NCBI GenBank assembly: GCA_963715785.1
Contig: OY970276.1
Location: 2,046,001-2,110,000, forward strand
Direction: 5' to 3'
DNA from: LD21 sp963715785
GTDB lineage: Bacteria; Bacteroidota; Bacteroidia; Bacteroidales; VadinHA17
DNA length: 64,000 nucleotides
A program made the translations under genes and the position numbers. The notes beneath the pieces were generated by a model. That model was given only the letters and a program-made list of their open reading frames with translations. It did no database searches and was not told the origin of the DNA. Position 1 is the first letter of the stretch. Every line of letters begins with the position of its first letter. Positions 18,889 through 26,991 of this stretch are shown here, piece after piece.

Positions 18889-19509
18889 CTATTTTGTCCC
18901 GAAGATTCTGTCGCCTGCATCGCCAAGTCCGGGCACTATATAGCCTGATTCATTTAATTTCTCATCGAGAGCTGCCAGGTAGATCTGTACATCGGGATGA
19001 TCTTTTCTGATGCGGGCCACACCCTCAGGAGCGCCAACTACACAAACAAGCTTTATTGTCTTTGCTCCGTGATCCTTCAGTATCCTGATAGCATCGGTAG
19101 CGCTTCCTCCGGTGGCCAGCATAGGGTCAAGGACCATTACCACGGCCTCAGGAAGGTTATCGGGGAATTTGGAATAGTATGTCATTGGTTTGAGAGTAAC
19201 ATGATCGCGGTACATCCCAATGTGCCCTATTCTTGCAGTTGGTATAAGATTGGCTATTCCGTCAACCATTCCCAGTCCTGCCCTCAGCACCGGAACAAGA
19301 ACAACATCAAGAGCCACCTCCTGAGTCGTACATTTTCCAAGGGGCGTTTCAATTGCAATATCCCTTAGCGGAAGATCTCTCGTAATCTCATATGCCATAA
19401 GTCCGGCAATCTCTTCCAGCGATTTGCGAAAATCTTTGGTATCTGTTTCCTTACGCCGCATTATTGTAAGCTTATGTGTCAGCAGCGGGTGTCTAAGCAG
19501 GTTAAGCAT
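18889..19509 (-). CDS. upp: Uracil phosphoribosyltransferase
   Basis: UPRT salvages uracil to UMP using PRPP. I choose ATG 19509, giving 206 residues (E. coli Upp has 208) and starting just before the conserved HPLLTHKLTIMR; an in-frame ATG at 19551 would add 14 residues. The PRPP-binding loop VMVLDPMLATGGSATDAI lies near residue 123. The C-terminal uracil-binding segment ESGYIVPGLGDAGDRIFGT is intact. It is a single gene, convergent with the PstS-like gene. Confidence 0.95.
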   Translation of the reverse strand: MLNLLRHPLLTHKLTIMRRKETDTKDFRKSLEEIAGLMAYEITRDLPLRDIAIETPLGKCTTQEVALDVVLVPVLRAGLGMVDGIANLIPTARIGHIGMYRDHVTLKPMTYYSKFPDNLPEAVVMVLDPMLATGGSATDAIRILKDHGAKTIKLVCVVGAPEGVARIRKDHPDVQIYLAALDEKLNESGYIVPGLGDAGDRIFGTK

Positions 19510-19617
19510 AATATCCGGTTCCAAATTTATTTGAGGTTGATATAAATTCAATCTGATCAGGCTGCCATAAAGCTGATAGCGAAAAGACCATGAATCATCA
19601 ATGCGAAAATACTCATT

Positions 19618-21204
19618 TTAGTTATAGGATTCTATTTTATGGTCTTCAGTAAAGTTTAATATTTTAGCCATCGTGTTTATTATCTCATTTCTGTAATGTC
19701 TTTGTTTTGCTTTGATCCGTTCCCTGTACATTTCCAGGAGGTGTTTATCTTCAATATCGCCACAACTACTGAACACATCTGCCAGTTCAGTCATGCAACC
19801 AAGCAGAAACAAATTGCTTTCTGCGATTATCCTTCTGATCTTGTGGCAATAGGTCATCACTTCCGGGCGATGCTCAAAATATTTTATATAAACTGAAACA
19901 TAATTTCTGGCCCACTTTGAAATATTTTCAACTCCCTGGGGATCCCTCTGCCATTCGACAAAGCAATTTGTGATGAACCTGTAATATCTGTTCATTGCTT
20001 CTTCGGGAAAATTGTAATCCATAATTCCCTGCGAATCAAATAATCTGCCTTCTTTTAATAATTCCCTTTCAACCCTCGTTTCATATAGTGGAATAAGCTT
20101 AAGAAAGGTTACAGGGGTATAGCCGTCACCACATATCTGTCTTAGAAAATTAAGATTTTCATTCAGCGATATGAATGTTGTCGAAGGCTGGAATAGCATA
20201 AATCCATAATCAAATCCTATTTTGAGCTTTTTTAGGATCTTTATGCCCTTTAAGTTGTCCTCAACAGAAATTTGTTTGTTAAGGCTCTTCAGACCTGAAT
20301 CAGTTCCGTCTTCTAGTCCAAGGAAAACCAGGAACAATCCCGTTCTTTTCATCAGAGCGAAGGTTTCTTCTGCTATATCGTCAGGACGGCAGTTTATTTT
20401 CCAGATAATTCTTTTGTTTAATCCTGTTCTTTCCAGTTCTTCGCAAAATCTTAATATCCAGTCGTGCTGCCAGGCATCGTTTACCGGGAAATCATCATCG
20501 TGAAACAGAAAAACCGAGCATCTTTTTTCCTTATACAGATATTGGATCTCATTTGCTACCATTTCAGGGTTTCTTATTCGTTTCAGAGGGCCGGATGCCT
20601 GGCGATAAAATTCCCTGGTGTTGCAGAATGAGCAGTTATGTAAACATCCCCGGCCTGCCAGAATGGTGGTAAATTTTTTCCTGAAAGCATATGTTTTAAC
20701 CGGAGATCTTGACGGGAAGGGGAATTTATCAATATCTTTCTCGGGGATCATGACAGGATTGCAAATTATTTTATCATTTTCTCTGAATGACAGACTTCGG
20801 ATCTTTTTCCAATCGCTGCCATCTGAAAGACATTTTGCAAGTTCAAGCACCGGGTACTCACCCTCAAATCTTATGATGGAGTCAAGCGAGGGGGCTATCT
20901 GAAAGAGCTCCTGATATTTCAGGCTTGCATAATGTCCTCCGGCTGTAAAATGACAATTGATACCGCCTTTCCTCAGATATTCAATAATCTCAGTAAACAG
21001 TTTTAGATAACCGAGAAATATAACTGAGAATCCAATTAACAATGGATCAAGCTTCCTCAGAGTTTTCAGAAGATACTGTTTCTTTGTCCTGAAATCAAAA
21101 ACCCTGGTTTTAAAACCTTCTTCGGACAACATTGCAGTCATATATCCAACCCCAAGGTTGTTATAATCAGTTATTGCTATAAAAACGACAGATTTCTCTT
21201 TCAT
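19618..21204 (-). CDS. B12-binding-domain radical SAM protein
   Basis: The 528-residue protein has an N-terminal cobalamin-binding-like Rossmann domain (about residues 1-140: VFIAITDYNNLGVGYMTAML, DPLLIGFSVIF, TAGGHYASL). The classical DxHxxG base-off motif is not visible. A radical SAM core follows, with the CX3CX2C cluster motif GCLHNCSFCN near residue 190. The C-terminal 130 residues are helical. The class covers methyltransferases, cyclases and thioether-forming enzymes acting on lipids, pigments or peptides, so the substrate cannot be named. A small gene for a 69-residue protein lies 107 bp upstream on the same strand. Confidence 0.87.
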   Translation of the reverse strand: MKEKSVVFIAITDYNNLGVGYMTAMLSEEGFKTRVFDFRTKKQYLLKTLRKLDPLLIGFSVIFLGYLKLFTEIIEYLRKGGINCHFTAGGHYASLKYQELFQIAPSLDSIIRFEGEYPVLELAKCLSDGSDWKKIRSLSFRENDKIICNPVMIPEKDIDKFPFPSRSPVKTYAFRKKFTTILAGRGCLHNCSFCNTREFYRQASGPLKRIRNPEMVANEIQYLYKEKRCSVFLFHDDDFPVNDAWQHDWILRFCEELERTGLNKRIIWKINCRPDDIAEETFALMKRTGLFLVFLGLEDGTDSGLKSLNKQISVEDNLKGIKILKKLKIGFDYGFMLFQPSTTFISLNENLNFLRQICGDGYTPVTFLKLIPLYETRVERELLKEGRLFDSQGIMDYNFPEEAMNRYYRFITNCFVEWQRDPQGVENISKWARNYVSVYIKYFEHRPEVMTYCHKIRRIIAESNLFLLGCMTELADVFSSCGDIEDKHLLEMYRERIKAKQRHYRNEIINTMAKILNFTEDHKIESYN

Positions 21205-21310
21205 TTTGATGGAAATAAAACAGACAGGCCATAAAGTAAAGAGTCGGAAAACATTATGTATTTAAATGATTAATTATTAAGCACATTCACTCTAATGCCT
21301 GAAACTTGAA

Positions 21311-21520
21311 TTAATAGCCCAGAGCATTAAATAGAATCTCATTCAGCTTTATTGCTGCATCATAACACGTCTTGTTGTATTTGCTGACTGCAGTTGTAAC
21401 CTGTCTGATCTTCGTTCTGTTCAGCTCCTTGTCTGATAAAAATTTGCCAAGCCAAACCGGGTCCATCACACGTACTGGTGGAGGCTTAAGGAATGCCATC
21501 TCTTCTACTGGTAGATCCAT
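21311..21520 (-). CDS. Small uncharacterised protein (69 aa) next to the radical SAM gene
   Basis: The frame encodes a 69-residue, mostly helical protein beginning MDLPVEEMAFLKPPPVRVMD and ending LNEILFNALGY. The ATG at 21520 is preferred; an in-frame TTG at 21544 would add eight residues. It has a single Cys and no signal peptide or membrane segment. I do not recognise the family. It lies between the TIR-TPR gene (54 bp after its stop) and the radical SAM gene, all on the minus strand, so cotranscription is likely. A role as a partner or substrate of the radical SAM enzyme is only speculation. Confidence 0.55.
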   Translation of the reverse strand: MDLPVEEMAFLKPPPVRVMDPVWLGKFLSDKELNRTKIRQVTTAVSKYNKTCYDAAIKLNEILFNALGY

Positions 21521-21574
21521 AATTACATTTTTTAGGTTAAACAAATAAATTCAGGCCTGTCTGTTCCTGGTTAT

Positions 21575-24007
21575 TTATCTGATATTGTACTTTTCCAGAA
21601 TTGCTTTGAATTCACTCAGTCCGGCAAGTGGTTTCCAGACCGGATCCATCTGTAACATTTTTGTAGAAAAAAAAGATGGATTCTTCAACGAATATTCAAT
21701 ATAGTACAGCGCATCATCAAATAAGCCCAGCATAGTATAAATTTGCGCAAGGTTAATTATCATGTCGCTTTCATTCATTTTATTTTTATCGGCCCGGGTC
21801 AGTTCAATAGCTTTTTTCCCTTCTGCAACTGCAATTTCCTTATTACCCATAGCTGCATAAATCAGGCCGATTGCAGCATGAGTGTTCGGGTTGTTGTTAT
21901 CGGAAGCCAGATCAAGAGTCAGGTCCACCAGGGCCGAATCATAATATCTGCCGGCTTCTTCCTTCCTGTTCATTAAACTGCAGAAATCTGCCAGGTATGC
22001 GTATCTGGCGCCTTTATAGCCGAAAGCATCCTGGCTTGCTTTAAGCGCCGCAGTATATCCTTCAGAATACTTGCCATCATACAAGTCAAAAATAATGTTA
22101 TACTCATTATGATTTTCATGAGAGACTTTTCCCAGGGAATCAAGTAATATATGAGCCTCAGCAGTATTCCCGTATTTAAGAAGAAGGCTGCTGATCTTAT
22201 TCAGGTATGATGCAGTCCAATCGGGATTTAAATCTATTGCCTTCTGATGAAAGATAAGAGCAGAATCAAAATTATGCAGATAGTCAAAACACACACCTAT
22301 ATTTGTCAGATAAAGAGGTTCCTGAGGATTGAATTTTATTACCCTATCAATAAGTGAGTGGACTTTATCCCAGTCTCCCATTACCCTGTAAACCAAAGCC
22401 ATATAGAATAAAGGCTGATAGTTTTCCGGATCCTTTATTGTGGCTGTATTAAAGCTTATAAGGGCATTCAGATAATCTTTTTTACAATAATAATAGTAAA
22501 ACCCCAGGGCTATCTGTACATCAACCAGATCTTTATTAATTTTTGACGCCTCGGTGATATCCGTCCAGCATTTTTCAATATTTGAAGCATTCAGCTCGCC
22601 GGTATGAACACCCCATGAAAGGGCAATGGCACGTCTTGCATAGGCGCTTGCAAAATCAGGATCTTCCTTAATTGCTTTATCATATAAAACTATTGCTGAT
22701 TTGAAGCTCACGGAATCAAGAAATTTATTTCCCATTGCAGAGTAGAGCCTTGCACTGGCAGAGAGATAGTTTAAATATGCTTCGGGGTTTTTAGTCATGT
22801 CCTTTTCAATATTCATAATCTCTTCCCCTGAGAACTTTATATCGAGATTACCGGCAATAGTCTGTACTACTTTTGTAAAAAGCGGCATCAGCTGTTCTTC
22901 ATCCATCTCGTATTGACTTGCCCATAATTCCTTGTTAGTTCTTGTTTTGGTTAATCCGATCCACATTATTAAATTTTTTGCCGTTTTACTTATGCTTATT
23001 TCCACAATATAATTTGCCTTAAGTTCTTTCCTGAGGGTGCCAACAGATTTTTTTGTATCGAGATACTGCAGTGATGATAGCCTGCCCCTTACGGTTAAGC
23101 TCTTTACTTCCTGAAGTTTAGTTATGATAGCATCCATCGAACCGATTGCATATTTAGCCAGGTCCTTATCATTTGGGGGATTTGTAAGAGGAATGATAGC
23201 GATAGTCTTTTCACCCTTTCCAAGATAATGAGACCTTAATACAAAATAGGCGGCTGACATGCAGATAATAAGAGGTATAAGTATAAGAAGGGTTCTGATT
23301 GCTTTCCTGCTATGAAGAATCTCACGAAAAGGTGTTATTGGCTTGCTGCCAGCCCTGAGATTTCCTGCAGAAGGTTCAGATTCTTTTTTCCCTTCCTGAG
23401 AATCATTGTTTTTCAGACTCAGAATTATCTCAGAAATTGCATTGGCAAGCTTATTTATCTGATCCCGATAATCAGTTTTGTTAAGATTATTATTCGGATG
23501 GTCTTCGTTTATTCGCAGAGGCCTGTTAACCCCTGATGACCGGTAAACAAAATCCACGCCTCTGAGCATACTCCCAAGAACAGATTCACAAAGCTTTATA
23601 TCTGCTATATCCAGATCATGAATGCGTACAGGAAGTACCCTGCTGGTAACATTTCCCGAAGGCAGGTTTATCTTTAATCCGAATTGGTCCCTTTGAGCAT
23701 TTTCTACAAAAGGTTTAAATTCATTCTCCCAGGCAAACGAATTCGGATCGCAGTAAGTCCTTGATATAACCGGGATAAAAACCAGACTTTTTAGTTTTTC
23801 TTTTAGCGTGGCATCGACATCGTATGTATCCAACAGGCCATCATGCGGATTAACATCAAAATATACGCTTACCTCATCTTTAAAAGTAGATTCAAGCTCT
23901 GTCTTTAGAGATTCAACAAATTCACTGACCCACCTGTCGCCCTTATTGTCTTTCTGCCGGTAGCTTATGAAGATGTCGTATTCATACCCTGGAATTAGAC
24001 TCGCCAT
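21575..24007 (-). CDS. TIR domain - TolB/FlgO-like - TPR membrane protein
   Basis: The 810-residue protein is a multidomain signalling-type protein. Residues 8-150 form a TIR domain (YEYDIFISYRQKDNKGDRW; SLVFIPVISRTYCDPNS; FAWENEF with Glu94/Glu96 where the NADase catalytic Glu usually lies). A low-complexity linker and one membrane helix near 235-257 (TLLILIPLIICMSAAYFVL) follow. A TolB/FlgO-like domain comes next (EKTIAIIPLTNPPNDKDLAKYAIGSMDAIITKLQ), as seen in Bacteroidota adenylate-cyclase-type TPR proteins. At least seven TPR units run from about 430 to the end. NADase or scaffold activity is untested. The domain order suggests a membrane sensor rather than a known defence module. Confidence 0.85.
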   Translation of the reverse strand: MASLIPGYEYDIFISYRQKDNKGDRWVSEFVESLKTELESTFKDEVSVYFDVNPHDGLLDTYDVDATLKEKLKSLVFIPVISRTYCDPNSFAWENEFKPFVENAQRDQFGLKINLPSGNVTSRVLPVRIHDLDIADIKLCESVLGSMLRGVDFVYRSSGVNRPLRINEDHPNNNLNKTDYRDQINKLANAISEIILSLKNNDSQEGKKESEPSAGNLRAGSKPITPFREILHSRKAIRTLLILIPLIICMSAAYFVLRSHYLGKGEKTIAIIPLTNPPNDKDLAKYAIGSMDAIITKLQEVKSLTVRGRLSSLQYLDTKKSVGTLRKELKANYIVEISISKTAKNLIMWIGLTKTRTNKELWASQYEMDEEQLMPLFTKVVQTIAGNLDIKFSGEEIMNIEKDMTKNPEAYLNYLSASARLYSAMGNKFLDSVSFKSAIVLYDKAIKEDPDFASAYARRAIALSWGVHTGELNASNIEKCWTDITEASKINKDLVDVQIALGFYYYYCKKDYLNALISFNTATIKDPENYQPLFYMALVYRVMGDWDKVHSLIDRVIKFNPQEPLYLTNIGVCFDYLHNFDSALIFHQKAIDLNPDWTASYLNKISSLLLKYGNTAEAHILLDSLGKVSHENHNEYNIIFDLYDGKYSEGYTAALKASQDAFGYKGARYAYLADFCSLMNRKEEAGRYYDSALVDLTLDLASDNNNPNTHAAIGLIYAAMGNKEIAVAEGKKAIELTRADKNKMNESDMIINLAQIYTMLGLFDDALYYIEYSLKNPSFFSTKMLQMDPVWKPLAGLSEFKAILEKYNIR

Positions 24008-24169
24008 GTTAACCGTTCATTGTGATAAAGTTACGATTGTATTTAATACAAATCAAATAATAATATTGTTCTGGCGATTACTGAATTCAAATATTATTGC
24101 TAAATTTACTAATAACAATATAAAGGAAATCAGTTAGTAAGCCTGCTCAGTATCATATTTTAATTTAAT

Positions 24170-25246
24170 ATGAAAAACACGATTTTCTTTCAGCTGTCTA
24201 TTGTTATATTTTCTGCTGTTTTCTTTTCCGGTATGGATGAGAGCTTGCTGGCCCAGGCTGCAATTCCTGATTCCTCCCTAAAGAGTTTCAGGCTTTTTGA
24301 TGATGATAATCTGATTGAGATCTCCCTGCAATTCGATTTGTCAACATATTTCAGATCCAAACCAAAATCTGAGTATTTAAAAGCCAATTTAACATTTTAT
24401 CTGAATAAATCGGATTCCATAAGCAGTGATATACGTCTAAAAACACGAGGCGTATTCCGCAACCGGTATTGTATGTTCGCACCCATAGAGCTTAACCTGA
24501 AAAAATCTAACTTTGGTTATTCAGATCTGAACAGTATTTCCAAATTAAAGCTCGTTCCTCAATGCAGTTCGGGCAAGGACAAAGAAGATTATGTTCTGAG
24601 GGAATATCTGGCATACAAATTATTTAATGTTCTGACAGATACATCATTCAGGGTAAGATTGCTGTCGGTTAACTATATTGATAATAATAAAAAAAGAAAA
24701 TCGGTAAGACAATATGGATTTTTTATTGAACCTGGCGAGATGATTGCCTCAAGGATAAACTGTGCTCAGGTCAAAATGCTTACCCTTGACCAAAGAAACA
24801 TTGTGCCGAAAATAATGGACAGGCTTGCGATATTCAATTTCATGATCGGGAATTATGACTGGTCGGTCCCCGGACAGCATAATATACTGGTTATGAGATC
24901 ACTGGAACCCGATCCTAATGGCCAGGGAATAGCTATTCCTCACGATTTTGACTGGACCGGTGTGGTAAATGCGTCATATGCAATACCAGCGGAGAATGTT
25001 GGGACAGAAAATGTGCGCGAGAGAATTTTTGAGGGAATATGCCGTACCAGGGAAGTATATAATAATGAGCTCGATATTTTTCTAAAGAAAAAAGAGGAAT
25101 TTTATAAGGTCATTAATGAGTTTCCATATATTAGCCAGAAGGCAAAAAAGGATATCACAGACTATCTCGATGGATTTTTTGACTTGCTGGAAGGGAAAAG
25201 AAATCTCATAATGAACAGTTTTATGAATACCTGCAAGAAACTTTAA
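24170..25246 (+). CDS. CotH kinase-like exported protein
   Basis: The 358-residue protein has an N-terminal signal peptide (FFQLSIVIFSAVFFSGM...LAQA). Its body resembles the CotH kinase family: DIRLKTRGVFRNRYC, KLKLVPQC, DYVLREYLAYKLFNVLTD, the IFNFMIGNYDWSVPGQHN segment and IPHDFDWTG, the latter two providing Asp residues suited to metal and ATP. The family includes spore-coat and secretory protein kinases, but many members are unassigned. It is followed 18 bp later by a DUF4956 membrane protein, a recurrent CotH neighbour, so the two probably act together. Confidence 0.65.
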   Translation: MKNTIFFQLSIVIFSAVFFSGMDESLLAQAAIPDSSLKSFRLFDDDNLIEISLQFDLSTYFRSKPKSEYLKANLTFYLNKSDSISSDIRLKTRGVFRNRYCMFAPIELNLKKSNFGYSDLNSISKLKLVPQCSSGKDKEDYVLREYLAYKLFNVLTDTSFRVRLLSVNYIDNNKKRKSVRQYGFFIEPGEMIASRINCAQVKMLTLDQRNIVPKIMDRLAIFNFMIGNYDWSVPGQHNILVMRSLEPDPNGQGIAIPHDFDWTGVVNASYAIPAENVGTENVRERIFEGICRTREVYNNELDIFLKKKEEFYKVINEFPYISQKAKKDITDYLDGFFDLLEGKRNLIMNSFMNTCKKL

Positions 25247-25264
25247 ACTTAATAAACTTTGCTG

Positions 25265-25861
25265 ATGACTGATAAATTTTATGATCTGACCAACCCAAAT
25301 TTTCTGGGTATCATGTGGAGGTTTTTAGTGAATATTGTATTTCTTTTCATACTGATTCGCCTGATTTATTTCAGATTCTCCCGGAAGGATAAGTTTTTGT
25401 TCAGCTTCTTTCTGATGGGCATAATGGCCTTCTTTATCACTTCGATGTTCAGATCAGTTTTTATAGAAATGGGCATGGCAGTAGGCCTTTTTGCCATTTT
25501 CGGCATACTTAGGCTGAAAGCCAGCAATTTCAGTGTAAAAGATATGGCCTACACCTTCGCAACCTTTGGCCTCTCCGTTATAAATTCCCTGAAATTGCTC
25601 AGGTTCCCTCTGTTAGGCGTACTTATTATTAACATTATAATTGTTCTTTCGGCTTACCTGCTCGAGAGATATTTGCAAAGCTACAAACTGGAAACCTATT
25701 CGATAATTTATGAAAAGCTTGATATGCTGAAACCCGATAAAAAGGATAAGCTTTTAAAAGACATTTCGGATCGAACAGGCGAGAATGTAGTAAAAGTTAA
25801 AATAAACAGGATCAATTATAAGAGAAAGACCGCACTTCTCGATATTTATTATCATGAGTAG
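25265..25861 (+). CDS. DUF4956 integral-membrane protein
   Basis: The protein of about 198 residues (ATG 25265; in-frame TTG at 25259 is possible) has four or five N-terminal hydrophobic helices. They contain the family segment FRSVFIEMGMAVGLFAIFGILRLKASNFSVKDMAY. A soluble C-terminal domain of about 60 residues follows (EKLDMLKPDKKDKLLKDISDRTGENVVKVKI). DUF4956 proteins commonly neighbour CotH or polyphosphate-polymerase (VTC) proteins, and here the CotH-like gene lies directly upstream. The function is unknown. Confidence 0.82.
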   Translation: MTDKFYDLTNPNFLGIMWRFLVNIVFLFILIRLIYFRFSRKDKFLFSFFLMGIMAFFITSMFRSVFIEMGMAVGLFAIFGILRLKASNFSVKDMAYTFATFGLSVINSLKLLRFPLLGVLIINIIIVLSAYLLERYLQSYKLETYSIIYEKLDMLKPDKKDKLLKDISDRTGENVVKVKINRINYKRKTALLDIYYHE

Positions 25862-25914
25862 ATAATACCCTTGGGCAGGGATAAAAATCTAAGCGAAAAT
25901 TATAAGAATGTCTA

Positions 25915-26922
25915 TTATTTGCCGGGGTAAAGATGAATATCTTCATCCTTGCTTTTCCCGGTTAATGCGCTGACAGTGGTTATTACTATCTCATCTTTGT
26001 CAGGGAATATTTTCATAACACGAAGCAATCCTTTTCCTGACTTTTCATCAGTTCCCTTGCTTCTTTCATCCTGAAAGTCACTCAGGATCTCAAACACTTT
26101 TCTTTTCTGATCCGGATTACCGGGATCTTTTATCTTAACCTCTTTCTGAAATGTGCCTTCCTTGTGTCCGCACAGGACCATAATTATATTCGGGCTCTTT
26201 TTGATCAGTTTTTTAAAAACCTCGTCAGCATTATTCCCTTTAAGCTTGCCAGATGCATCTCTGCCATCCATGTTGAAGCTTTTAAGATCATCGAGCCGCT
26301 TTCCGTCTTTGTCAATAAAATCATGAGTTACCAAAAAGACTTTTCTTGAGGGGTTGCCGGCAATTATATTATCCGCCCATTTCAAAACTGCGCTTCTTGG
26401 TGCGATCTCGAGATTCATAATCAGATATTTATGATCCTTATAATCAAAAAGACAATAGTAATTATCAATTTTCCCCGGTTCAAAAAAGCCGCCTTTCCAC
26501 CACGAGCCGCGGTAATCAAATCTTGATGCCGGGAAATATCGGTTTAGATATTCAGTATGGCGAATTCCGTCATAATAATTATTCTCCGGATTTTTCATAT
26601 CGTTGTCGCCATATACTATTGAATATGGGATATGTGCGTTTTCAAGTATCTTAAAAGATCTGTCAGCAACTTCCCATGCAGATTCTTTATTATTGTTTGT
26701 AATATCGCCAAGATGAATAACGTATTGAATGTTAAGTTGATTTTTGTTATCGGCAATCCAGTTCATCTGTTTGTAGAACATTTCAGGATAGCTTGAAGAG
26801 TAATGCTGGGTGTCAGGGAGAAGAATAATTGAAAAGAAATTGTCGTCACCCTTAAATGAAAAACCTGAGAGTGCAGTGATAAGAACTATCATTTTAAGGA
26901 GGCCGGCCTTTATATATTTCAT
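25915..26922 (-). CDS. Secreted calcineurin-like metallophosphoesterase
   Basis: The 335-residue protein has a signal peptide (LLKMIVLITALSGFSF) and a calcineurin-type phosphoesterase domain. Metal-binding motifs visible are LLPDTQHYSS (Asp), HLGDITNNN (GDxxx), YGDNDMKNPENN (GDN-type), LVTHDFIDKDG (His) and LCGHKEG (GH). It probably acts in the periplasm on a phosphodiester or phosphomonoester; the substrate is not apparent. It lies between the convergent DUF4956 gene and the RyR-PP2C gene upstream on the same strand. Confidence 0.88.
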   Translation of the reverse strand: MKYIKAGLLKMIVLITALSGFSFKGDDNFFSIILLPDTQHYSSSYPEMFYKQMNWIADNKNQLNIQYVIHLGDITNNNKESAWEVADRSFKILENAHIPYSIVYGDNDMKNPENNYYDGIRHTEYLNRYFPASRFDYRGSWWKGGFFEPGKIDNYYCLFDYKDHKYLIMNLEIAPRSAVLKWADNIIAGNPSRKVFLVTHDFIDKDGKRLDDLKSFNMDGRDASGKLKGNNADEVFKKLIKKSPNIIMVLCGHKEGTFQKEVKIKDPGNPDQKRKVFEILSDFQDERSKGTDEKSGKGLLRVMKIFPDKDEIVITTVSALTGKSKDEDIHLYPGK

Positions 26923-26991
26923 TGTACTTCTTTATTTGTTACTGTCGGGCTAATTTCGCATTTTCCCCGATTAATGGCATTTTATTAATAA

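Noticed and set aside
21575..24007. TIR gene as a Thoeris or CBASS-type defence locus
   Set aside because: No SIR2/ThsA-like, cyclase or other effector gene is nearby, and the TolB-TPR architecture points to signalling.
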